From contig NC_091941.1 in NCBI RefSeq assembly GCF_041260155.1, positions 39,876,747 to 39,940,746 on the forward strand: a stretch of DNA of 64,000 nucleotides, given 5' to 3'. Below the pieces are notes generated by a model. The model saw nothing but the letters and a program-made list of their open reading frames with translations, searched no databases and had not been told where the DNA came from. The position numbers and the translations under genes were made by a program. Of the stretch, positions 49,301 to 61,100 are shown in pieces (the first letter of the stretch is position 1; each line of letters starts with the position of its first letter). The DNA is from Ptychodera flava. Lineage: Eukaryota; Hemichordata; Enteropneusta; Ptychoderidae.

Positions 49301-52300
49301 ATTCACTTCTAGGACAATACCACCCGTACCTCTTTTATTTATTTAGATTTAATGAGGACAAATGATTTTACTTGGAAAATATAAGATAGGCCCAATTCTT
49401 GCATACAGACCATCTAACACAGACCTTCAAATATCAACTCACATTAAATGAATTGCTGTTTCCTGCGAAAAAACATAAACATTCATTGATCCTAACATAT
49501 CTGACGTGGCAATGTTACTTAACAACTGCTACCCTGTACATTAAACTCTACAGTGACACAGGAATACATAGATGATGCATTGCAGCCTTTCACCCAGTAT
49601 ACATATTTCATCATGTCTGCTAACTCAGCTGGAACAACAGTGAGTCCACCAGTAACAGCCAGAACACCAGATAACATACCAAGTGAATTTGATGTCCTTC
49701 TTGTTGGTAATATTGGACCACGATCAGTGTTTTTCACCTGGTCAAAACCTCAAGGTAAGTATGCACAGATATTCACATATACAAGTGTTGTCTTTGTTCT
49801 TGTAATGGTACTATTACTCTCATACCTTTATCACTTTTGTATCATTGCTGCATTAGAGGCAGGGTTTATTCTGTGCAGATCATCTTGAATATGTAAAATA
49901 ATCTTTATGATGTCTGTTGTAACAGTTTGCATACCCCTGAATATGTACATGACTGTATATTTTTCTTATTTATTGATATTATCAAACTCAATCAGTTTCA
50001 GAATTTATTCTGGAATATCCATGGAAACACGAAATGTTTAGCATTTCCAGGCAATTTAAATTTTGGTCATGGCCATGCTAGTGTTTCCCCTTCAAAAAAT
50101 GACTTTCTGTTAGCCTGTATTATATGCAGGGAGTGACATGAAGATAACATATTTCAGTAACACTTTGTCACATGATTTCTGCAAAGTCCTGATGTCAGAG
50201 TCACGCATGGCTTTTGCCATCAGTCATGGTATATATTTAGGATAGCAGTTTTGGTCACCAAAGATTTTGTGTTATGTGGACAGGGTGATAGTTGATATGG
50301 AGGGCAATGAAATGTACCTGTGAAAAATCAAAGGTCTGTGAATCTGGAAACATTGGTTGTTTGTGAGAGACTGAAGATTTGAACATACTGGATTTCTGTT
50401 TGATAATTTCTGTGTTACCAGCCAAAATGCTGGTTTATATGTAAACTTATGTCTCATACCCAACAGTAATGTATGGTATAGCTTGTCAATTACAGATAAC
50501 TTGATCACTGAACAAAATTTTGAATTTACTTCACTCAACGTTCTTTACTGTGTACCAAAGCTACTCCAACTGTTTATGCATTATTAATATTGTATGCTGT
50601 TTTATGGTTGTGTATGAACTTTCTTTTCTGCAGCTACATTGGGAAAAATAAACCGTTGGTGAAATATGAAGTCTTCAACAAGAAGGATTACATAGCATTT
50701 TACACCACATCATTTCATTTCAAGCATATGTGTTGGATATTTCATTGTTGCCATGTTAAGTATTTCATATCAAAACTTGCAGCAGAAGTAACATGTCAAA
50801 AATTTCAGAGTGTCCATCATCCAGTGAATTTCAACATTTCATTCCATTGCTTTTCGCAGATGTAAAGAGTACCATCACACAATATCAGTTAACATCAGTA
50901 TCGGTGAGTCAACCTGATCCACCAACCATACATTACACCGGCTTAAACACTTTCACGCAAGTCACAAACCTGGTGCCATTTACCAACTATACATTTACAC
51001 TGAAAGTCTGCACTGACAGTGGGTGTGGTACCAACAATCCAGTCATTGTCATTACCCCTGAAGCTCCCCCAGAGATGCAATCACCACCCTCAGCAGTGCC
51101 ACTGAGTTCAACTCAGATCTATTTGTCATGGCAACCACCGTTACTACCAAATGGTAAGTTCTCATTTTCCTTGTTCAGAAACTTGTTTTCAGTATCAAGT
51201 CAGCCACAACAGAAAAGTTCAACTTTACTTGTAGGCCCTAGAACATTCTAGTGGCTGTAGTTTGAATGGTTTTAATTATTTGTGGCGGTGGTACTATATT
51301 CAACTTTTGCTGAAAAATATCTTTAAATGTAGAGATGATAATGAAGTAGGCTTGTGTAACCAATAAATGTTGACCTGTTCCTTAAATTGATTGTTGTATC
51401 AACATCAGTTTTGTTAATAAAGTACTGTTATCATAGAAAGAGATCATTATTGTTATAAATGCTCCAACTGATTAAGTGAAATCACTGATATTCTACAGGT
51501 ATCATCACCCACTATGAGTTGTTCATGAGAGGTCTGCCAGATTCTAATGGAATTCGAGATCCACAAGAGACACGCTTGTACTTCCCAGCTGGATGGTACA
51601 ATCCCAGACCAACTGTGACACCGTTAGAAGACCCTATAGCACCACCAGCAACCAACTTTACAGCAACAAACCTTGATCCCTACACTGTCTATGAATTCAA
51701 GGTGACCTCTAGGAACAGTGCAGGAACAACAGAGAGCAGTTGGATTTCAGCCAGGACTTTGGAAGCAGGTAAGAGTTCAATGCAGTGAAATGTCAGACTT
51801 CATGTATGTTTAGAGTACCAATAAATTTTGAAAAATTTTATCTTTCAGTTCATAAACTTTGCCCAGTAGGTGCAGAAATGTTTGAACCTTTTAAAGCATT
51901 CCTTCTCCATATGGCATTGTTTCATAAAAACATTAAAGCTATTCTCACAGTCTCTGTTCATTTCTCCCTGTCTGTTACAGCACCACTGTCAATGCCAGCT
52001 CCTGTCATCAATCCTGTGTCAAGTAGTGCTCTCAATGTGACCTGGCAAAAACCAAGCAGTGACCAAAGTCAAGGTGAAATCACAGTGTATAATGTGTATG
52101 TCTTGAGAGAGAGTGATGATCCATTTGCACCACCTCAGTATGCACAGGTAAGTTGTAGGACACTAAAGCGCATTGGTCCATGATGTGTCAATTCTGGTTT
52201 AAATGTGATAAATACACTGTGACAATATCACATACAAATAACAGTAAATGCCCAAAAACTGATGAAAAGGGTATGGGCCTATGATTTTCTGAACTAAATG

Positions 52301-55300
52301 CACATTCAATAGTTTATCACTTGCTTGCAAAGGTAATTCACCAATTTGAAATGTCTTTGTATTCAAGTTGTTATACAGCGCATCTGGAAGTGAATTTTAT
52401 TACATTGCTGATGGATTTGAAGCTTACAGTGAGCATGAATTCTACATTGAGGCTTGTAACACAGTAGCTTGTGTCAATAGTCCAACATCAAAGGGACAAA
52501 CTTTACCTGCTGGTGAGTATCAGACATACTATAATTCCTTCATATCAAAATCAAATTAATTTACCTCATAAAATTTCACATATGGCATGAATGCATGCAA
52601 AATACTCATCGGCCACACTTCAGATTTGTTAAATAGGGAACATATAACAACTCATTTGTTCAAATGATGAAATTTGCACAAAACTTGTAGACTATTGGAC
52701 TGATTTTCACAGGTTTCTTTTCCAAATCCCCCTGACTGATGGCTTTCAGGGCAAATTTCTCATTTTTGGCCAAATCATCTTTACTAAAGCTCTTATCTGG
52801 TAGCTTTCAAATTTGGTATGCAAGACTTCAAAATCATTGCTTATCAAATGAAAGCATGATGTTATAATCTGAACAACTCAAACTCACAAAAAGTACTATA
52901 ATTTGTAATACAGTACTTGGGCAACATTCAACCGAAGAAGTTATACTGTCACAAACTTTTGATGTCAAACATTAGTGGATTAGTGGGTACTTATGAAAGC
53001 AGTAAGTGCTGCCAGTATTGGGCTTCAGTTTAAATACCAGTGGATAACTGATTGAAAATCATAAATTTATCTTATCAGCACCAAGTGAACAACCTGCTCC
53101 AACAGTTGAAGGTTTCAATTCTACTGTGATGTTTGTTGAATGGACTGCTCCTGAAGATCTGAATGGACCAGCACCAAGTTACAAATTACAACGTACTATG
53201 GCATCATTCAGCACACCGCCCCCTAGAGTCACTGCAGGGAGAAGATTTCCAGGAGCTGGTTACTACTTTTTCCAAAGTGATACAGTTCCATCATCATCAT
53301 ACACTGGTAAGTAAAAACTTCTCAGCTACTCTGCTTTCACAGAGATCTTACCATACAACACAAAACAATAAGGTTATACCGAAATGTAACAGTGTTAAAG
53401 ATGAGACAGAAATTGGTTTCAAATTACTTGAAGTTCTTCAATAAGATCTTAATATTTGAATTTTGATCAGTAACATGTTGACCTTTTTCAAGACTTATTT
53501 TCTGATTTGAAATAATAATCACCGGGAAGTGATTGCTTAACAAAATGTATTGTGTTTTTAATACCTAGATTTCAATTTTATGAAAATGTTATGCATACAA
53601 TCCTTATAATATATATATATATCAGCTTGAACCTTTGTACCCACTTCCATTTTGAATACTTATGCTTTCATTGTGATTTGATTCAATAGGAATTGAACTT
53701 GAGTTTAAAACTCAAAGAACAAGAATTGGTCAAGCTCCACTAGATGCACTGTTGCTATTTGCTGTCTCTGATGGCCAGCAAGAAGAATATATTGTACTGC
53801 AGCTTAGAGATGGACGCCCATGGTTCTTATTTGATCCCCAAGGTGGTGCTGTTGCCATAACAACCATCAATGACAATGGTAAGCTGTATGATGATGGTGA
53901 ATGGCACAGTATCAAGGCATTGCGTACTGGCAACTATGGAACCATTACTGTGGATGGAATTTACACAGGTAAGGTAGAAAATCTATTTGTCATTTATTTT
54001 ACATTGATCTTTTTCTAGTTTTAACTTGTATGTTGTGAAGCATCTGATTTATGCCTGAAACACTTCAAAAATATGAAAACTGGAATTCAAAAAGACTCAG
54101 CCTAAGAGCCTATATTTTGATGAATGGATAACTTATCAAATCATGGAATACTGATAGGCATTGAATGGATAACTTATCAAATCATGGAATACTGATAGGC
54201 ATTGAATGGATAACTTATAAAATCATTTAAAACTTGTTGGAGGTAGTTTTAATGGAAGATCATTAAATATTGGTCTGGCCCTCAATAATTCAAGCTGGTT
54301 GTTGTGAATTGTTACACCTTGGGAAAATAAAACAGCATCTAGAAGTAAATGCATTACAGTTGCCATGTAACCTACAGCACATTTATGATGCATAAATGGA
54401 TGATTTCATACAGAAAATCCAAGTTGCTCAAATATAAATAGTTTTAAGTCTCTTCAGAAATGTTCACTTATTTTTATTATTTCCTTTCTCTACACTGTTT
54501 GGGCACTAATGCTATGGTTACTTTATGAAGCATTTTAAGAGTAGATTCATTGACTGCAGTTGCAATGATTGCTCCTTTTGGTGGTTCTTTGTCATCATTG
54601 CTGTTGTGACTGCAGAGTTAGTTTACATGCACAGCATATCTGTCAGTGAATGTTGTCCAGTCAACAAATAAATTGTCAAGAATTATTTTAACTTTCCTCA
54701 TAACAGAAACAAATTTTTAGTGAGATTTAATGTTTGTATACTGGTACTTGTTATTAATTTAGGATCTGGAGTGTCACCAACTTCATCCCAGGTCATTGGT
54801 GAAACAACAGGTGTATATGTTGGTGGTCTACCAGATGGTTTTGCAATAATTAGATCAGATTCTGGTAACACTGAAGTCATCCGTCAAGGTTTCCTAGGCT
54901 GTATGAGAAATGTTAGAATTGAGAAACAACATTTGCCGACAGAAGTGTGGGAGGATTTGGACTGGAATGCTGCTGTGTCAAGTTCTCATGTCTTTCCAAC
55001 CATGGAGGGATGTCCAACTCAATTACAGAATGGTGTTCAGTTTCTTGGCCGAGGTAGGACAGATGTAACTCTTTCAAACCAATATAGTGTCATAGTGTCA
55101 TGAAATATTACTAAGCTAGTTTTGTTAGGATAACTGTCATGATTGAATCAGTTTTTAAAGAGAGCAAAGCATCCCACAATCATTACCCGTAATATAGAAA
55201 ATTTGAACATGACAAAAACTTATCAGAAATTCTTCCTTTCCCAAGTTGAGGCAGGTTTCCAAGTACATCACAGTTCAGAGTTCATGTCATTAAATTTTTA

Positions 55301-57175
55301 CAACAAAAAAATCTGTGATGCAAATAAAGCATAATGATTGCTAACCATTGACTTTCTAACACAGATACATGGTGTTTATTGCAGGGTATGCTGCATTACC
55401 ACAGGGTGTATTTACTGGGGGATTAAGTTTCTCAGTTATGTTTGATTTCCGAACTGAGCATAACTCAGGCACATTACTGGCCAGTACAGGCACTAGTGGT
55501 TCATTCATGCTCTGTGAATTGATTCAAGGCAGTATAAGAGTAAGTATTACTTTATGATAAAAACATAAACAAGAACACTATTAAAAATTGTAAGACTTTC
55601 TCATCGAACAACATTTCCAACATTTAATTTTATTTGTGGTAGGGCAATGTTATTTAATAAGACTCATACATTACCAGAACATAGTTGCTAACTTTTGCCA
55701 CCTGAAGAATCAGTTTTTCGCTAAAAAGATCGAATTTAGCAATTTTTCATTCTCCAAATATGTGACAAATGATGTTCAGTAACTAATATGATAACATGGT
55801 GTCTGGTGAATGCTCAGTAGGTAGATCACATTGTTTCCAAAGGTCACTTATGGTGGGAAGTCTATTAAAGGACTTACATGTGCACCATATAGAACTACCA
55901 TGTGATATATCAGTAGCAGAAACTGATTGCTAAGAGATTTAAAATTTGTAATTTGTATACATGGAAAAGATATATCAATAAGTGATGTACATTTATCTGC
56001 AAACATGACAGTGGTGATTTAAAAAGCATAATTTTAACTTGGTGTCTTGACAGTGGCAGATGTACTCAGGCAGCGGTGTTCCATCGATGATTACTTTACA
56101 AGTTACTGATGGAAGTCTGTGTAATGGGCAGTGGAACACTGTAACTTTGAGTAAAACACAAAATCAGATGTCAATCAGTGTATTGAATGGACCAAGCCAA
56201 GTGAACAATGTCAATACTGGTTACTTACAAATACTGTCAGAATTATATGTTGGTGGCGTGGCACAGCAATCAGATTCTGCCAGAATTTTGGCCAATGCCG
56301 GTGTGACAGTACAACCAGGTGTGTAAAACTATGGTGTTTTTAGTCTCTGCAGATGAAATCAGGGGGAAACTAAATGAGGAGGCCATTTTTCACATCAAGA
56401 ACCATTGGGCAGAAGTGTGAACAAATCTCGTTTAAAGTTTGTGTAAAGACATGAAAATACTGTTACATACATATGTGTATCAATTTGTGTGTTTTATACA
56501 ATGATCAATGAACCATGACATATTGTGCATGTTGTGTTGCAGCTTTATACAGGCTACATCTCAAGGTCCAGTACCTTGTAACCAAGTCATATCAGCAGCA
56601 GTGATCAACAGTAGCAGAGCACTTAGATAATCTTACACATTTGATTCTGTTACATTGTAACCATAGTAACATAGCTTATCAGTAATATTCAGCATTACTC
56701 AATCATGTGTTTTGTAGTTTCATAAGATTCAATGTCAAACAAATAGTTAACCAATGTTTATCAGCCTGCTATATGAGAATATTTGAATGAGTTGGAATGC
56801 TGTAAGATTTCTGCTCATTCATTCTATGCAGTAAATGTAGCGTTACTTTTGCTTAACTCTTGAAAAATAAAGAGGGATAAATGCATCGTACAATTGTTAC
56901 AGTATTCTGTTAGCATTCTCTGATGTGAAATTCTGTTTTTCCTTAGGATTTGGTGGCTGTATGAGAAACCTACGTATAAACAGCGGCTCAACAATTGATT
57001 TCTTGAATCAAGTAACTGATATAATCAATGTAAATTTGGACGGTTGTCCACCCACCGTTACATCATCATCATCATGCATGACACCACAGATTGCTGTCAT
57101 CTATGAAGGAATGGAGCTTTCATTTTATGATATGGGATTGGAAGTGTACACTGGTAAGTATCTCCTTCCCTCCCC

Positions 57176-57227
<52 letters not shown>

Positions 57228-58168
57228 ACCACATCACTCTGGCCATCATGTTGCATGCTGTGCTTTAAATAAATACTTTTTCAGGAAAGTAAATTATAAA
57301 GGACTGAAACATCCGATGAATAAATTTCAAGAATTTCTCACTTTTCTTCTCAATGTTTCCCAGGGTAAGTGTTCCTCATCTGATGTGTTTGCCAATGTGA
57401 TCCTATAAAGACCGTTCTGCTTGCTGAGAGATAGTGTTGAAGTCATGTGGTAGAGAGCTACATTTACAAAACTTTTCATGTTCATGATGACATAGGTCAT
57501 GTTACAGATCATGTCAATGATACTGTAAGCTTTAATGTCCTGTACATAGCAGACGAATACACCATAAATTAGCAGTGAAAGCTATGACCAGATCATCCAA
57601 ATGTCCTTTGACAACCTTAGAAGATCAAGGCTTGTATGAAGCTATTATCAAGAATCAGAAACCCTCACTTGTCTTTTCTTTTTTTATAGAGTACATTTAT
57701 CGAGTTATTTCAAGTAACATTCAAGGTAGCAGCATCAGTGAGTGGGCAGTTGGTAGGACTAAGGAAGGAGGTAAGAGCTTTTATGTCTCTCTGCACTTGA
57801 TGTAATGCAAAGAAGAAATGAAAGTGACTTCTGTCAATAAGCTGTTGTCATGGTAAAATATTAATCCTATTTTATTCCCATTTCTTGACAGGGTTTTATT
57901 TCTTTGGTTGTTCTTAATAATTTGTGAATCAAAACAACACTTTCCATTCTTGTCACAAACTAAGATATTTTGATCCTTTGTCTTTGATCATAAAGTGTCA
58001 GTCTTCAATTGTACACTGACTCATATCAAGTGTTTCTTGCTGTCTAGTTTTACTTTTTCACTTGTGCATGGTTGGTACAGTAAATCTATTTTCTATAAGT
58101 TATAAAGGGCAGTTTGATTCCATGGATACGTGTCAGACTCAATATGTTGTCAGGAACTTCTGCTGGCT

Positions 58169-58199
<31 letters not shown>

Positions 58200-61100
58200 G
58201 TCAGTCAATCGCTCAATCAATCAATCAATCAATCAATCAACCAATCAATCAATCAACCAATCAATCAATCAATCAGTCAGTCAATCGCTCAAATGGATTT
58301 GTGTAGTGCGAAACTCCAAAAGGCAGTCATGTTCAGTGTTGCTTTGAAGTTTCAGAGTTGTTGTCAGCATGCTCTACTAAACAAAAAAGTATTGATCTTC
58401 TTCTTAAAAGTATCAAGAGTGGGTGACTGGTGTACTCATAATTTTTGTATCGGCACACAATGTGTAAAGTATTCAAGGTATGAAACCATTCTTTGATCAA
58501 TTTACCAATTTAATTCTTCAAAAAGACTATTTATTGTTTAATTGTTACAGCACCAACCGGTTTGTCAGCACCGACGGATCCTCAGTCTGTATCAGGATAT
58601 GTAATTACTGTGAATTGGCAACAACCCAGTGGCAATACTGGAGTTATAACTCACTATGTTTTGACAGCGTACAACTTAGATAACCCAGTCCTTGATCCGG
58701 TTACATCTATCTATACAGACACATCACAAGTTGAATATACAGGTAGGCCTTGTTGGTTTTGAATATTTGAATACAGTGACAATGTTTCTGCATCAATCTG
58801 ACAGTACAGTGTCCTCTATCAGTACCTTAAACTGCCTGCAGTGAAACACTTTACCAAAGCATTCATAGTGTCACAAAAAGTTCTGTCAATGTCTTTATCT
58901 TATACTGTTCTTTCAACTGAGATCAAACATCTGTTCCTGCAGGCTAGTTTTCCTCATAGTCTTAGAACACCCTATGTGGCTTTCTGTTCACAATGTTCTG
59001 TAAATTTATCAGATATTGACATTTAATGATTTAGTCAGAATATTTAAACACTAGTCAAAGGGAGCTTTTTAACGTTTATCATCTTTATTTGGATACACAG
59101 CATGGTACTGTCTCATGAAGCACTAACTTATATTTATATTGGAATGCAGGTAACATTACTGGTGTGATACCATACAGCAATTATGGAGTGACAGTAACAG
59201 CATGTACATCTGATAGTTGTACAGAAAGTAGTGGTGTCAACATCCAGACTCGTCAAGAAGGTAATTAAAAGCTCAGTTTTTTAACGGCTCAGTACCTCAT
59301 TATGTTGTTGCAAAGTTCTCCTATGGCAATTCTAGCTCTACATGACGCTGTCTTGATCAAGAAGTTTTTTATTTGAGCTCAGAAACCATGAAGTGAGAAA
59401 ACAACTTGCAATATGCTAGGAGGCCAAGGGAGGATGCAGTAGTTGTAATTCTCTTGTTAATCTTGGATTGATGTCCAATGGAGCCTGAAGTCAAATTTTT
59501 AGTCATGATCATTTCCAGACTACAGTTGTTTTGGTAGAGCTTTATTTCAGTGTTACTTTGATTGACATGACTCAGTGTTACTTTGATTGACATGACTCAG
59601 TGTTACTTTGGTTGACATGACTCAGTGTTACTTTGATTGACATGACTCAGTGTTACTTTGATTGACATGACTCAGTGTTACTTTGATTGACATGACTCAG
59701 TGTTACTTTGATTGACATGACTCAGTGTTACTTTGATTGACATGACTCAGTGTTACTTTGATTGACATGACTCAGTGTTACTTTGATTGACATGACTCAG
59801 TGTTACTTTGATTGACATGACTCAGTGTTACTTTGATTGACATGACTCAGTGTTACTTTGATTGACATGACTCAGTGTTACTTTGACTCAGTGTTACTTT
59901 GATTGACATGACTCAGTGTTACTTTGATTGACATGACTCAGTGTTACTTTGATTGACATGACTCAGTGTTACTTTGATTGACATGACTCAGTGTTACTTT
60001 GATTGACATGACTCAGTGTTACTTTGATTGACATGACTCAGTGTTACTTTGATTGACATGACTCAGTGTTACTTTGATTGACATGACTCAGTGTTACTTT
60101 GATTGACATGACTCAGTGTTACTTTGATTGACATGACTCAGTGTTACTTTGATTGACATGACTCAGTGTTACTTTGATTGACATGACTCAGTGTTACTTT
60201 GATTGACATGACTCAGTGTTACTTTGATTGACATGACTCAGTGTTACTTTGATTGACATGACTCAGTGTTACTTTGATTGACATGACTCAGTGTTACTTT
60301 GATTGACATGACTCAGTGTTACTTTGATTGACATGACTCAGTGTTACTTTGATTGACATGACTCAGTGTTACTTTGATTGACATGACTCAGTGTTACTTT
60401 GATTGACATGACTCAGTGTTACTTTGATTGACATGACTCAGTGTTACTTTGATTGACATGACTCAGTGTTACTTTGATTGACATGACTCAGTGTTACTTT
60501 GATTGACATGACTCAGTGTTACTTTGATTGACATGACTCAGTGTTACTTTGATTGACATGACTCAGTGTTACTTTGATTGACATGACTCAGTGTTACTTT
60601 GATTGACATGACTCAGTGATACTTTGATTGACATGACTCAGTGTTACTTTGATTGACATGACTCAGTGTTACTTTGATTGACATGACTCAGTGTTACTTT
60701 GATTGACATGACTCAGTGTTACTTTGATTGACATGACTCAGTGTTACTTTGATTGACATGACTCAGTGTTACTTTGATTGACATGACTCAGTGTTACTTT
60801 GATTGACATGACTCAGTGATATAATTTTACAATATAAAGATTTCAGATCCTCCTCTGAGTGTTACATTTCCATTTATTTGTTCTTTTCTTGCAGCGCCCT
60901 CAGACGTACAGAGTCCTGTTGCAACAGAAAAATCACCAACATCATTGACACTTGGTTGGTCTGAACCAGGTCAGCCAAATGGAATAATAACAGGGTATGC
61001 ACTGTACATGGATAGTCAGCTTATTTACAGTGGAAATGAAATGTCATATACACAGAGTGGTCTCAGCGTCTTCACAGCTTATCAGTTCAAACTTACAGGT

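Noticed and set aside
57091..57408. Proline-run frames
   Set aside because: Produced by the poly-C tract in an intron.
58062..58496. Frames with NQSINQSI repeats
   Set aside because: Produced by the AATC microsatellite in an intron.
59548..60820. CRISPR-like regular array
   Set aside because: There are no unique spacers; it is a plain head-to-tail minisatellite in an animal intron.
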